Below, one piece after another: positions 9,454 through 18,521 of a DNA stretch of 56,915 nucleotides. The notes beneath the pieces were generated by a model. That model saw nothing but the letters and a program-made list of their open reading frames with translations. It made no database searches and had not been told where the DNA came from. The stretch's first letter is position 1. The number at the start of each line of letters is the position of its first letter. Location of the stretch: positions 1 through 56,915 of the forward strand of contig NZ_WWIR01000044.1 in NCBI RefSeq assembly GCF_009863025.1. The letters are read 5' to 3'. Origin of the DNA: Streptomyces sp. SID4985. GTDB lineage: Bacteria > Actinomycetota > Actinomycetes > Streptomycetales > Streptomycetaceae. The translations under genes were made by a program, and so were the position numbers.

Positions 9454-11027
9454 ACGACCCGGCCGCCGGGCGCGACGGCGAAGGTCGTCCGGTAGCCGTA
9501 CACCGTGCCCGTGCCGTCGGCGACGGGCAGCGCGTCGGCCGAGCGGAACAGCGCCGCGGCGGCCCGGTTCCAGTCCGCGCACCCGGCGGTGCCCGGCGCG
9601 CGCAGCGCGAGGGCGGCGAAGCGGTCGTAGGCGTGGTTGGTGACGTGGGCGAAGTTCAGTCCCCGCGAGGGCGGCGGGCCGGAGAAGTACGGGGTGAGCT
9701 GCGCGGGCAGCGGTGGGCCGGGCGAGCTGCCGACCACGACGTCGAAGTCCCCGCTCTGGTACATGGCCTGTACGACCGCGTTGCGGCTCTCGCTGACGAG
9801 GTCGACGTCCGCGCCCAGCGCCTGCCAGGTGGCGGCCATCAGTTCGGCGACCGACGGAAGGGTGGAGCCGAAGTCGGGGCTGCTGAGCAGCCGCAGCTTC
9901 AGCGGTCGGCCCCGCTTGGCCAGCCTGCCCCGCGCGTTCTTCGTCCAGCCCGCGGCGCCCAGGGCCCGCACGGCACTGCGCGAGGGCAGGTTGGCAGTGG
10001 CCACGTCCGCGTGGCAGACGGAATCCGCGGCCGTCAGGTGGCTCGCGGGCGTGCCCTCGCCGCCGATCGCCACATTGGCGAGGCCCTTGCGGTCCAGGGC
10101 CCCCACGAGTGCCCGGCGCAGCACGGGGTCGCTCAGGGGGCGGCCGGGCCGTTCGTTGAAGAAGGTGAGCCCCACGACGGTCGGTACCCGCGCGGTGGCC
10201 AGGCCGTGTCCGGTCAGCCGCGCGCGGTCGGGGCCGGTCACCGCCGCGATGTTCACCCCGCCCGTGAGCAGGAGGTTCGCCACCGTGGACTCCTGCGGCA
10301 CCACCGACACCACGATCCGCTCGGGCTGTCCCGGGGCCGCGTTGGTCGCTCCCCCCGGCCCCCAGGCGTACCCCTTGCGCCGGGTGAAGACGTACGGGCC
10401 GCCCGAGGTGTAGCCGCTCAGCACGTACGGGCCGGTGCCCCGCGTGCTCCGCTCCAGCGTGCCGGGGTCCGTGAGCCCGGCCGGGCAGACGACGGGCAGC
10501 AGACCGACCGTCCGCAGGATGAAGCCGTACGGTGAGGCCGTCCGCACCGACACCGTCCGTGCCGCGTCGTCGGCCGACACCGTGAACGGCACATCGGGCA
10601 GCGCCGCCCTGGCGCCGACGAGCCGGTTGCGGGGATCGCCCGCGTACCGCAGCGAGCGGGCCACCCCGGAGGCGGTGAGCGGCGTGCCGTCGGAGCAGGT
10701 CACGCCCTTGCGCAGGGTGAAGCTCGCCGAGACGGCTCCGTCGTGCCAGGTCTGGGCCAGCCCGGACACCACCCGCCCGCCCGGCGCCGTGCTGACCAGC
10801 GAGTCGTAGGCGTAGGGGGCCAGGGCGGAGCCGAACTGCGCGTACGGATGGAAGTCCGGCGTCTCGGCGGCGGTGGCGACGGTGACAGTGCCCCCCATCA
10901 CGACGGGGGTGTGGGTCGACGACGTCTCACCGCCACACCCCGCCGACACGGCCGAGGCGACAGCGGCCAACGCCACCGCGGCCGCGGCCGACCGGGCCCT
11001 GGAGAACGACACGGTGCGGCGGTGCAT
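9426..11027 (-). CDS. Peptide ABC transporter substrate-binding lipoprotein
   Basis: A 533-residue SBP family 5 protein. The N-terminus is a lipoprotein signal (RRTVSFSRARS, hydrophobic stretch, lipobox VSAGC, cysteine near 31). After it come family features such as TPDFHPYAQFGSALAPYAYDSLV, a long two-domain core and the FFNERPGRPLSDPVLRRALVGALDR segment. It is anchored outside the membrane and delivers a peptide-like ligand to the permeases encoded downstream. The ATG at 11027 begins the signal peptide; the frame continues far upstream but that part is antisense to the neighbouring gene. It is first gene of the operon and divergent from the DUF885 peptidase gene. Confidence 0.93.
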   Translation of the reverse strand: MHRRTVSFSRARSAAAAVALAAVASAVSAGCGGETSSTHTPVVMGGTVTVATAAETPDFHPYAQFGSALAPYAYDSLVSTAPGGRVVSGLAQTWHDGAVSASFTLRKGVTCSDGTPLTASGVARSLRYAGDPRNRLVGARAALPDVPFTVSADDAARTVSVRTASPYGFILRTVGLLPVVCPAGLTDPGTLERSTRGTGPYVLSGYTSGGPYVFTRRKGYAWGPGGATNAAPGQPERIVVSVVPQESTVANLLLTGGVNIAAVTGPDRARLTGHGLATARVPTVVGLTFFNERPGRPLSDPVLRRALVGALDRKGLANVAIGGEGTPASHLTAADSVCHADVATANLPSRSAVRALGAAGWTKNARGRLAKRGRPLKLRLLSSPDFGSTLPSVAELMAATWQALGADVDLVSESRNAVVQAMYQSGDFDVVVGSSPGPPLPAQLTPYFSGPPPSRGLNFAHVTNHAYDRFAALALRAPGTAGCADWNRAAAALFRSADALPVADGTGTVYGYRTTFAVAPGGRVVPTSIRLHR

Positions 11028-11120
11028 GGCGGCATCGTGCCACCGGGTCCGACGGCGCCGGACGGGCTTTCCGGGCCTGGACACGAACGAGGCGGACCGA
11101 TTCCCCCGTCCGAGTGAGCC

Positions 11121-11160
11121 TGCCCGACTCGCGGTGCACGTGCCCGACTCGCGGTGCACG
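11121..11160. repeat. Perfect 20-bp tandem repeat in a divergent promoter region
   Basis: TGCCCGACTCGCGGTGCACG occurs twice back to back. It lies between the binding-protein start (11027, minus) and the peptidase start (11203, plus). Each copy contains GTGCAC. It may be a duplicated operator or a replication-slippage duplication. Confidence 0.8.
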
Positions 11161-11202
11161 CGTACGTCCTGACCTGCCGTCACCCGGGCGCACACTGGCG
11201 CC

Positions 11203-12975
11203 ATGGCGAACCAACCATCGGACCACCCGGACGGCTCGGCGGCGCGGGAGGTAGACCGGCTCGCGGCCGCGTACTGGGACTTCCTGCTGGCCCGTGAGCC
11301 GTCGTTGCGGACGCGCCGCGGGCTGCCGGTCGAGTCGCTGCCGGGGGTGTCCGCCGCGGAGGACGACGAGCGCGGCCGGTTCGCGGCAGGGGTGCTGGAG
11401 CGGCTGGACACGCTACGGCCCGCGGAGCTGTCCGGCCGCGCCGCCGACACCGCGGGTTTCCTCCGGGCGCTGGCCGAACAGGAGGCGGAGGCGGGGCGCT
11501 TCCACTGGCTCACCCCGACCGCCACGCCGTACCGGCTCTTCCGGCTCCAGCAGTACGGGGACATGGTGTTCCGGCCGTACCGTTTCGAGCACCGGGCCGA
11601 CGTGGACCGGTACGTGTCCCTCGTGCGGGATCTGGCGCGCTGCGTGGCGACGGTCGCCGACAAGGCCGCCGGGCAGGCGGCCCGGGGATTCCGCGTCCCG
11701 GTCCCGGCGCTGGCCGGGGTCTGCTCCACCCTCGGGCGGCTGCGGGCGTCGGCGGCCCGGTACGTCCGCGTGGACGCCGAGCGGGTCACGCGACTCGACG
11801 CCGCGAGCCGGGGGCGCCTGCGCGACGCGGTGGCGGGGATCGTGGCCACCGAGCTGGAGCCCGCGTTCGACCGGCTCCTCGCCCTCGTGGGCGACCCGGA
11901 CTACCTCGGGCGGGCACCGCGGACCGTCGGCTGGGCGCACTACCAGGAGGGCGAGGCGGCGTACCGGGCCTTCGTCCGGACGTACACGTCCGGCGACACA
12001 CCGCCCGAACGCCTCCACGCGCTCGGCCGTGAGCACTGCCGTGAACTCGGCGAGCGGATGCGGGAGTTGCGGCACACACTCGGCTTCACGGGAACGGAGG
12101 CGGAGTTCCACGCCCGCCTCGCGACCGAGCCCCGCCTGTACGCCGTCACCCCGGAGGAGGTCGAGGACCGCTACCTGGGACATCTCGACCGGCTCGCCCC
12201 GCTGCTGCCGCGCTGGTTCGCGGTCCTGCCCCGGGCCCCCTACGGCGTGGCCCGCCTCGACCCGGCGCTCGAGAAGTCGATGACGTACGGCTACTACGAC
12301 CCGCCGACCGCGGCCCGGCCGGTGGGCCACTACCGCTACAACGCCTCGGACCTGGCGCACCGTTCCCTGCTCGGCTCGGCCGCGCTGATCCACCACGAGC
12401 TCGCGCCCGGCCACCACTTCCACCTCGCCCGCCAGGCCGAGGACACCACGCTGCCCGACCTGCGGCGCGAACTGGTGCCGTTCGGCGGGTTCGAGGAGGG
12501 CTGGGCGGAGTACGCCGCCGGTCTCGGCTGGGAGATGGGACTGTACGACGACCCGTGGGACGCGTACGGACGCCTGGCCCACGAGCGGTTCACCGCGCAG
12601 CGCCTGGTCATCGACACCGGCCTCAACCTCGGGACGATGACACTGGAGCAGGCGCGCGCCTTCATGAGCGCCCACGGGGCGGCCGAGTCCGACGGGCAGA
12701 TCACGACCGAGCTGCTGCGCTACTCGACCGATCTGCCGGGACAGGCGCTGACGTACCGGGCGGGGTATGCGGAGTTCACGGCGTTGCGGGAAGCGGTCGA
12801 ACGTGACGCCGGGGACGCCTTCGACGTGCGGGCCTTCCACGAGGCCGTGCTGGGCGGCGGGACGCTGCCGTTTCCCGTGCTCCGCCGACGGGTGGCGCGG
12901 GAGACGCGCGGCGCCCTGGGCTCCCGAGGGCATGAACAGGCCGTCACGGGCGGCCTCTTCTCCTCGAACGAGTGA
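11203..12975 (+). CDS. DUF885 family protein, putative metallopeptidase
   Basis: A 590-residue cytoplasmic protein of the DUF885 family. The candidate zinc site is HHELAPGHHFHL, an HExxPGHH-type variant, followed by FGGFEEGWAEYAAGLG whose glutamates could complete the site, and a C-terminal helical segment with PGQALTYRAGY. The length is normal for the family. It is divergent from the peptide importer across 175 bases, so a role in hydrolysing imported peptides is a reasonable inference. The ATG has no convincing ribosome site, so a short or leaderless mRNA is possible. No signal peptide is present. Confidence 0.88.
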   Translation: MANQPSDHPDGSAAREVDRLAAAYWDFLLAREPSLRTRRGLPVESLPGVSAAEDDERGRFAAGVLERLDTLRPAELSGRAADTAGFLRALAEQEAEAGRFHWLTPTATPYRLFRLQQYGDMVFRPYRFEHRADVDRYVSLVRDLARCVATVADKAAGQAARGFRVPVPALAGVCSTLGRLRASAARYVRVDAERVTRLDAASRGRLRDAVAGIVATELEPAFDRLLALVGDPDYLGRAPRTVGWAHYQEGEAAYRAFVRTYTSGDTPPERLHALGREHCRELGERMRELRHTLGFTGTEAEFHARLATEPRLYAVTPEEVEDRYLGHLDRLAPLLPRWFAVLPRAPYGVARLDPALEKSMTYGYYDPPTAARPVGHYRYNASDLAHRSLLGSAALIHHELAPGHHFHLARQAEDTTLPDLRRELVPFGGFEEGWAEYAAGLGWEMGLYDDPWDAYGRLAHERFTAQRLVIDTGLNLGTMTLEQARAFMSAHGAAESDGQITTELLRYSTDLPGQALTYRAGYAEFTALREAVERDAGDAFDVRAFHEAVLGGGTLPFPVLRRRVARETRGALGSRGHEQAVTGGLFSSNE

Positions 12976-13003
12976 AGGCCACGGCCGAACCGGTGACTTC
13001 TCG

Positions 13004-13032
13004 CTTCGTCACGGATACTCTCCGTGACGAAG
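13004..13032 (+). terminator. Terminator-like hairpin after the DUF885 gene
   Basis: Perfect 12-bp stem CTTCGTCACGGA / TCCGTGACGAAG with loop TACTC, starting 29 bases after the peptidase stop and ending 54 bases before the DUF5132 start. Confidence 0.7.
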
Positions 13033-13086
13033 AGCTCGTCGCCTTTCCGTCATCGCCCTCCCGGCAGAAGAGAAGGACGTCCTGCC

Positions 13087-13410
13087 ATGCCTCCCGTAGT
13101 ACCTCCCTTCCTGATCGGCCTGATCACCGCTTCCGTGGCCAAGAAGTTCGGCAAACCCGTCCTGCGAGGGCTTGTCAGAACGTCGGTGGGCCTGGGGATG
13201 AGCGTCAAACGTGTCGTCCACGAAGCCGGTGAGGGACTCCACGACATCGCCGCCGAGGCGACCGCCGAGGTCCTCGCCGTCCAGCTGACGCAGGAGGCCG
13301 AGCACCGCACTGCCACCGGCGCCTCGGCGGCCGACGGCACGCACCAGGCCGCCCGCAAGGGGCGTCGCGCCGGTTCCGCCGCTGCCCGAGCCGCCGCAAG
13401 CGCGTCGTGA
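13087..13410 (+). CDS. DUF5132-like small membrane-associated protein
   Basis: A 107-residue protein beginning MPPVVPPFLIGLITASVAKKF, with one hydrophobic N-terminal segment, a basic stretch, an acidic helix (EAGEGLHDIAAEATAEVLA) and a basic alanine-rich tail. The pattern resembles DUF5132 proteins of streptomycetes, whose function is unknown. ATG 13087 is preferred over the frame start at 13024: it matches the conserved MPPVVPPFLIG beginning and has AGAAGGA about ten bases upstream. Its stop overlaps the GTG of the next gene (GTGA), implying translational coupling with a thioesterase, an unexpected pairing. Confidence 0.8.
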   Translation: MPPVVPPFLIGLITASVAKKFGKPVLRGLVRTSVGLGMSVKRVVHEAGEGLHDIAAEATAEVLAVQLTQEAEHRTATGASAADGTHQAARKGRRAGSAAARAAASAS

Positions 13411-14162
13411 CCGGGAAGTGGTTTCGGGTCCACCGGCGCCCGGTGGACCCGAGGCTTCGGCTGGTGTGCTTCCCGCACGCGGGCGGCACGGCGCAGTTGT
13501 TCCACGGCTGGCCCGCGCTGTTGCCGGAGGACGTCGAGGTGCTCGCCGTGCGCTACCCCGGCCGCCAGGACCGGCTCGCGGAAGCCTGCGTCGAGGACAT
13601 GGCCACCCTGGCCGACGCGATCGAGGACGCCCTGGAGCCATGGCTCGACCGGCCGCTGGCGCTGTTCGGGCACAGCATGGGCTCGTGCGTCGCCTACGAG
13701 CTGGCTGTGCGCCTGGAGGCCCGCGGCACCGTCCCGGAGCAGCTGCTGGTCTCCGCGCACGAGGCCCCGCATCGCACCGAACGCGCCGCACTGCACGGCG
13801 CCGACGACGACACCCTGATCAGCCGCGTCCAGAGCCTCGGCGACCTGCACTCCGAGGCATACGACATCCCGGAACTGCGCGATCTGCTGCTGCCCGCCCT
13901 CCGGGCGGACTACCGGCTCATCGAGGGCTACCGCCCCACGCGTCCGACTCCGGTCAAGGCACCGATCACCGCGTACGTCGGCCGGGACGATCCGAGTTGC
14001 GCACTCGACCGGGTCCACGCCTGGTCCGACCTCACCGCACCGGGCTCCTTCGAGCTGCGCTCGTTTCCCGGGGACCACTTCTATCTCGCGGCCCGGGAGG
14101 CCGAAGTGGTCGCGGACGTGGCGGCACGCCTCGCGCGCCCGTGCGGGACCGGCCCGACCTGA
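13407..14162 (+). CDS. Type II thioesterase
   Basis: A 251-residue alpha/beta hydrolase of the stand-alone (type II) thioesterase family associated with NRPS and PKS systems. Visible features are LVCFPHAGGTAQLF near the N-terminus, the nucleophile elbow GHSMGS (Ser90), an acid in GRDDPS (Asp194/195) and GDHFYL with His224. Such enzymes remove wrong acyl groups from carrier proteins. It lies 8 kb from the NRPS end and is separated from it by unrelated operons, so it may serve this or another cluster. The GTG start overlaps the DUF5132 stop by four bases. Confidence 0.92.
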   Translation: MTGKWFRVHRRPVDPRLRLVCFPHAGGTAQLFHGWPALLPEDVEVLAVRYPGRQDRLAEACVEDMATLADAIEDALEPWLDRPLALFGHSMGSCVAYELAVRLEARGTVPEQLLVSAHEAPHRTERAALHGADDDTLISRVQSLGDLHSEAYDIPELRDLLLPALRADYRLIEGYRPTRPTPVKAPITAYVGRDDPSCALDRVHAWSDLTAPGSFELRSFPGDHFYLAAREAEVVADVAARLARPCGTGPT

Positions 14163-14334
14163 CGGCACCCTGCTTCCTCGTACCGGTGCGCATCCGTCAG
14201 CGCCCCTGTGACCACAACGCCCCGGCACCACGCATGGCGCCTCCGGGGATCTCGGGGGACGATGCTTGTGCCGGGTGCTCACACGCGCGGTGTCCCTGAC
14301 GGCGGCCACCATGGCCGGGACGGGAGAGGGAACC

Positions 14335-15477
14335 ATGCGACCGGGCGCACGCGCCGCCGACGCGGCACTGCAGTTGCTCAGCCGGGACTGGGCGGGGCTG
14401 GTCATCGCCCTGCCACCGGCGGCCGTGGGCGGATGGTGCGTCACCCGGGGGCGCGGTCGGCGCGTTCTCGGTGGCGCGCTCTGCGCCGTGGCACTCACGC
14501 TCGGACTCGGGTCACTGCGTCACATGGTGCATGTGCGGCGGGTCGGCCTCAGCTGTCCCCCGCCCGGCCGCCTGGTGGACGTGGGTGGCCATCGGATGCA
14601 CGTCCTCGCCGAGGGGGACGCCGGGTCGGGGCCCACGGTGGTGTGGATGCCGGGCGGCCATGCAGGCGGCTACGCCATGCACCACCTGCACGCGCTGACG
14701 CGGAAACGCACGCGTTCGGTCCTGGTGGACCGTCCGGGCTCCGGCTGGAGCGACCCGGGCCCGTTCCCGCGCACGACGGCGGCCGAAGCCGTCGAACTGC
14801 TCACCGCGCTGGAGCGGGCGGGCGAAGAAGGGCCCTTCGTCCTCGTGGGGCACTCCTTCGGGGGGCTCCTCATGGCCAACGCCGCCAGGCGCCGCCCCGA
14901 TCTGGTGGCCGGTCTGGTGCTGCTCGATCCCACCCCGCCCGATGTCGTCGCCTTCGGCCCGTCGCTCGCGACCCTGCGGCACGCCGGCCGGGACCAGGCT
15001 CTCCGCGCGCTGCGCCACCTCTTCGGCCTCCACCCTCTCCTGCCCAGGAACGAGGCACAGCCTGCCGACGATCCGGCCCAGGTCCTCGCCACGGTCGAGT
15101 CCAGGACCAGGGCGAGCTGCGCCGCCGCGTCGATCCTGCGCGAGTTGTCACCGGACGGCATCACCCGCAACGGCTGGCAGACGGTCGTGCACGACGGCGA
15201 ACTCGGCTCCCTGCCCCTCCTCGTCGTGGCGCCCCGCGATCTGACGGGCGGCGGCGCGGTCTTCGACACGGTCGACGATCCGGAGGAGAACGCCCGGGTA
15301 CGGCACTTCTTCCTCACCGTGCGAGACCGCTTCCTGGCGGCCTCCAGCGCGGCCCGCAGGATCTACACCCCGGAGGGAACCGGCCACGACTTCCCGGACC
15401 GGGTACCCGAGTTCGTCGTAGAGGTCGTCAACTCCCTGTTGACCGACGCCGAACCGGATTCAGTCGCCCAGCAGTAG
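14335..15477 (+). CDS. Membrane-anchored alpha/beta hydrolase
   Basis: A 380-residue protein. Residues about 20-75 hold two hydrophobic segments (LVIALPPAAVGGWCV; VLGGALCAVALTLGLGSL), then an alpha/beta hydrolase domain with MPGGHAGGYAM as oxyanion region, DRPGSGWS, the nucleophile GHSFGG, and GTGHDFPD with the catalytic His near the end. The ATG at 14335 follows GGGAGAGGGA and is preferred to upstream in-frame codons. The substrate is unknown. Its last 18 bases overlap the 3' end of the convergent hydrolase gene. Confidence 0.86.
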   Translation: MRPGARAADAALQLLSRDWAGLVIALPPAAVGGWCVTRGRGRRVLGGALCAVALTLGLGSLRHMVHVRRVGLSCPPPGRLVDVGGHRMHVLAEGDAGSGPTVVWMPGGHAGGYAMHHLHALTRKRTRSVLVDRPGSGWSDPGPFPRTTAAEAVELLTALERAGEEGPFVLVGHSFGGLLMANAARRRPDLVAGLVLLDPTPPDVVAFGPSLATLRHAGRDQALRALRHLFGLHPLLPRNEAQPADDPAQVLATVESRTRASCAAASILRELSPDGITRNGWQTVVHDGELGSLPLLVVAPRDLTGGGAVFDTVDDPEENARVRHFFLTVRDRFLAASSAARRIYTPEGTGHDFPDRVPEFVVEVVNSLLTDAEPDSVAQQ

Positions 15478-16128
15478 TGCGGCAACCGCCTCCGGGGCCT
15501 CGTGCATGGCGTCGTGCCCGGTGGGGAGGTCGTGGACGCGCCACTCGGGATCCGCTTGGAGTCGGGTGCGCAGTGCGGCGAACGGCGTCCGGTCCTCCCA
15601 TCCCGAGCAGTAGACGAACTCCCGACGGGGGATCCGGTCGAGCGCGCCCGACAGCCGGACCGTCTGCAGGAACGAGGCGAGGGGATGGGGACGGCGGCGG
15701 GGATCGCCGCCGTGCGGCGGTCGAACGGCATAGCCGGTGGACTCGGCTCCGGCAGCGAACACCTCCCGGAAGTGCTCGTTCGTCGACGTCCAACATGACT
15801 CGCCGTCGCGCGGCACGTAGGCGTCCAGGTGCACCAGCCGTGAGATCCGGGCGGCGGCGCGGTCGGCGGCGGCCGCGATCACCATCCCGGCGTAGCTGTG
15901 GCCGACCAGCGTCGCGCCGGTGATGTGGTGGCGGTCGAGGTGCCGCACCACGTCGTCGGCGTGCGTGTCGAGGTTGGCGGTCGCGACCGTCGCGTTGTCG
16001 TCGTCCGGCCGCAGACCGGTCAGGGTCAGGGCGTGCACGGTGTGACCGGCACGCTCCAGCAGCGGAACCACCGCCTCGTACGACCAGGAGCCCTTCCAGG
16101 CGCCGGGTACCAGAACGAACGTCGCCAC
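15460..16128 (-). CDS. Alpha/beta hydrolase (salicylate-esterase-like)
   Basis: A 222-residue hydrolase beginning VATFVLVPGAWKGSWSYEAV, typical of the small plant-esterase-like group (lead HG replaced by PGA). The nucleophile elbow is GHSYAG, and PTGHDAMHEAP near the end supplies the catalytic His. The GTG at 16128 has AAGGAGAG six bases upstream, better than the ATG at 16152. It is divergent from an AraC-type regulator 78 bases away, which probably controls it. Confidence 0.88.
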   Translation of the reverse strand: MATFVLVPGAWKGSWSYEAVVPLLERAGHTVHALTLTGLRPDDDNATVATANLDTHADDVVRHLDRHHITGATLVGHSYAGMVIAAAADRAAARISRLVHLDAYVPRDGESCWTSTNEHFREVFAAGAESTGYAVRPPHGGDPRRRPHPLASFLQTVRLSGALDRIPRREFVYCSGWEDRTPFAALRTRLQADPEWRVHDLPTGHDAMHEAPEAVAALLLGD

Positions 16129-16206
16129 GTTTCTCTCCTTCTCTCTCGGCATGGAGGAAATCTCACCGGATCGGGGAGTGGCTTGCTACCGCTAGGCTGC
16201 CAACCG

Positions 16207-17004
16207 ATGCCTGTTCACCGCCAACCTCGCCGGTCCGCCGACGTGACGTCATATGTGTGGCCCTCCGGTGGGCGTCACCTCTGGCCGTCGGGCGGGACGA
16301 GCGCGACGCGGTCGCACGCGCGGGGACACCTGGTGTACGCGGCAGGCGGTGTCCTGGCGGTGCACACCGAGCGGGGCACGTCGGTCGTTCCCGCCAACCG
16401 GGTCGCCTGGACCCCCGCCGGGTTCACTCACCAGCATCGCGCGCACGGCGACACCGACATGCGGATCGTCTTCCTCACGCCGTCCCTCGCACGGTTCATG
16501 CCGGACGGTCCCGCCGTGTTCCTGGCCTCCGACCTCGCCCGCGAGGTCGTGCTCGCCCTGACCGGTCCCGGCAACTACGACGACACCACGCCCGGTTACA
16601 GCCGCTCCGCGCGCACCCGCCTGGTCCGGGTCCTGGTCGAGGAACTCCGCGAGGCGGACGAGCAGCCGCTGCACCTGCCGGAGCCGCGGGACGACCGGCT
16701 GCGGGCCGTCGCCCGGATGCTGTCCGAGGACCCGGCGGACAACGCCACGCTGGCCGAGTTCGGGAAGAGGATCGGGGCGGGCGCCCGCACCCTCAGCCGG
16801 CTGTTCCGCGGCGAACTCGGCATGACCTTCTACGAGTGGCGCACGCAGCTACGCCTCTACCACGCGCTCGTGCTCCTCGCCGACGGCCACGACACCACCC
16901 ACACCGCCAACGCCTGCGGGTGGGCCAACCCCAGCAGTTTCATCGCGGCGTTCAGCGCCGTCGTCGGAACGACGCCCGGCCGCTACCGGACCCGGACCAG
17001 GTAG
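16207..17004 (+). CDS. AraC-family transcriptional regulator
   Basis: A 265-residue regulator with an N-terminal cupin-like sensor (residues about 25-100: HARGHLVYAAGGVLAVHTERG, WTPAGFTHQHRAHG) and a C-terminal double helix-turn-helix (about 165-265) ending GWANPSSFIAAFSAVVGTTPGRYR. ATG 16207 gives the expected length. TAGGCT at 16193-16198 ends eight bases before it, which suggests a short-leader or leaderless transcript. It is divergent from the esterase-like hydrolase and is its likely regulator. Confidence 0.9.
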   Translation: MPVHRQPRRSADVTSYVWPSGGRHLWPSGGTSATRSHARGHLVYAAGGVLAVHTERGTSVVPANRVAWTPAGFTHQHRAHGDTDMRIVFLTPSLARFMPDGPAVFLASDLAREVVLALTGPGNYDDTTPGYSRSARTRLVRVLVEELREADEQPLHLPEPRDDRLRAVARMLSEDPADNATLAEFGKRIGAGARTLSRLFRGELGMTFYEWRTQLRLYHALVLLADGHDTTHTANACGWANPSSFIAAFSAVVGTTPGRYRTRTR

Positions 17005-17026
17005 CCGCCGGTGGTCGCCCGATCGG

Positions 17027-17066
17027 TCGCGATCCCGTGGCACCGGTCGCGGTCCCGTGGCACCGG
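17027..17066. repeat. 20-bp tandem repeat in a convergent intergenic region
   Basis: TCGCGATCCCGTGGCACCGG is followed directly by TCGCGGTCCCGTGGCACCGG, one mismatch. It lies between the AraC gene and the end of the MFS gene. It contains no ORF and no clear hairpin. Confidence 0.75.
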
Positions 17067-17095
17067 TCCCGATACGCGGACGGCGTCGTCGCGGC

Positions 17096-18367
17096 CTACT
17101 CCGCGCTCGACGCGGACGCTCGCACGTCGTGCGCTCGTGCTTCGCGCCCGACGCCGGAGAGAGCGTCCCTCGGCATCGATCCCGTCCGGGTGAGCGAGAC
17201 GATCAGCCCAGCGGCTGTTACGGCAAGTGTCGCGGCAGCGTAGACGATGGCCGCGGGCACCAGACCGATGGCGTCGCTGAGGAAGCCCGCCGCGATGGTG
17301 GGGATGCCGTACGCGAGATAGGCGACGACGTAGACGGCGGAGAACAGCGTCGCGCGCTCCTGCGCTGGCGTCAGCGGGACAAGCAGCCCGAGCGTGCTGG
17401 AGAAGACGGCGCCGAAGCCGAGGCCGGTGACGATCGCGCCGCAGATGATGAGCGAGGCGCGGCCCGCCGCGAACGAGCACGCCTCCAGCGACACACCGGC
17501 GAGGACCGCCGCGTATCCGGCGAGCATGAACCGCCGGGGTGGCATCAGCGGGCCGAGTACGAGCGCGGAGACGGCCGCGGCCAGGGGCTGGGCCGCGACG
17601 ACCAGGCCGAGGGCGGCTCCGCCGGTGATGTGCAGGGCTTGATGAACGATCGACGCCCCGAGGCCGAGAACCAGCCCGGCCGACATCCAGATGCCGATCA
17701 TCCCCGGGGCGGTGCGAGCGAACGCGGTCCGGGCGGCGGCTGGAACGCCGACGCGTGACACGAGGGCATCGCCGTTCCCTTGACGCCCACCGACCGTCTC
17801 GGGCGAGGCCGCTGTGACGGCGAGGGCGACGACGACGATCGCGAGTGCGGCTCCGAACACGACCGTGGCGGGTGCTGCCGCGAACTGGATGGCGACGCCG
17901 GTGAGGGCGACACCGATGCCGAGTCCGGCGACGGATGCGATGCTCACGACCAGTGCCGCTACCTTCTTCAGCGCCACTGGTGCGACCTCGGCGATGTAGG
18001 CGCTGAACGCGCTCGTGGCCGCTCCCGTCGCGAAGCCCTGCAGTGCCCTCGCGACGATGACGACGCCGATGCCCGGGGCGATCAGGAACACCACCATGGC
18101 GACCGCCTGGAGCGCGAGGGCCGCGACGAGCACCGGACGGCGGCCGATGCGATCCGACAGGGAACCGATGACGAGAAGCGCGAGGAGGAGCGCGAAGGCG
18201 TAGATCGCGAACGCGACCGTCAACTCGCTGTCGGGAAAGTGCCAGTGCTGCTGGTAGACGACCAGGAGGGCGCTCGGTGCTCCCGCAGCCGCCATCACCG
18301 CCGTGAACGCGATGGCGGACGTGACGAAGGCGACGACCGGCGGAACCGTTGGACGCGGCATGGGCAT
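17096..18367 (-). CDS. MFS transporter
   Basis: A 423-residue protein with twelve predicted TM helices. The signature loop between helices 2 and 3 is GSLSDRIGRRPVL, and helix 4 contains RALQGFATGAATSAFSAYIAE. ATG 18367 is preferred because GGAGAGGGA lies 5-6 bases upstream and the first helix starts soon after. It is probably a drug or metabolite exporter of the proton-driven type. It is divergent from a GlxA-type regulator, with a GGCA-N4-TGCC palindrome between them. Confidence 0.9.
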   Translation of the reverse strand: MPMPRPTVPPVVAFVTSAIAFTAVMAAAGAPSALLVVYQQHWHFPDSELTVAFAIYAFALLLALLVIGSLSDRIGRRPVLVAALALQAVAMVVFLIAPGIGVVIVARALQGFATGAATSAFSAYIAEVAPVALKKVAALVVSIASVAGLGIGVALTGVAIQFAAAPATVVFGAALAIVVVALAVTAASPETVGGRQGNGDALVSRVGVPAAARTAFARTAPGMIGIWMSAGLVLGLGASIVHQALHITGGAALGLVVAAQPLAAAVSALVLGPLMPPRRFMLAGYAAVLAGVSLEACSFAAGRASLIICGAIVTGLGFGAVFSSTLGLLVPLTPAQERATLFSAVYVVAYLAYGIPTIAAGFLSDAIGLVPAAIVYAAATLAVTAAGLIVSLTRTGSMPRDALSGVGREARAHDVRASASSAE

Positions 18368-18449
18368 GGAATCCCTCTCCACTCGACGTAGGACCGCACC
18401 CGACTGGACGGCCCACTCAGTTTCGAGCGGTGGGACGACACCCTCCAGC

Positions 18450-18461
18450 GGCAAGAATGCC
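18450..18461. promoter_or_regulatory. Palindrome between MFS and GlxA-type regulator genes
   Basis: GGCAAGAATGCC, an inverted repeat GGCA-N4-TGCC. It lies 83 bases before the MFS start and 61 before the regulator start, a position suited to control of both. Confidence 0.6.
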
Positions 18462-18521
18462 AATACATGCGAGGATTCCGCCACGGGGTTGGATCACCGC
18501 GAGCCGAGGAGAGGGACGACG

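Noticed and set aside
6474..9495. Long plus-strand frames over the peptide importer
   Set aside because: Antisense to well-supported ABC genes; translations are low complexity.
11028..11849. N-terminal extension of the peptide-binding lipoprotein
   Set aside because: Would remove the lipoprotein signal from the N-terminus and is antisense to the DUF885 gene.
15898..16206. N-terminal extension of the AraC regulator
   Set aside because: Antisense to the divergent hydrolase; ATG 16207 gives the normal family length.
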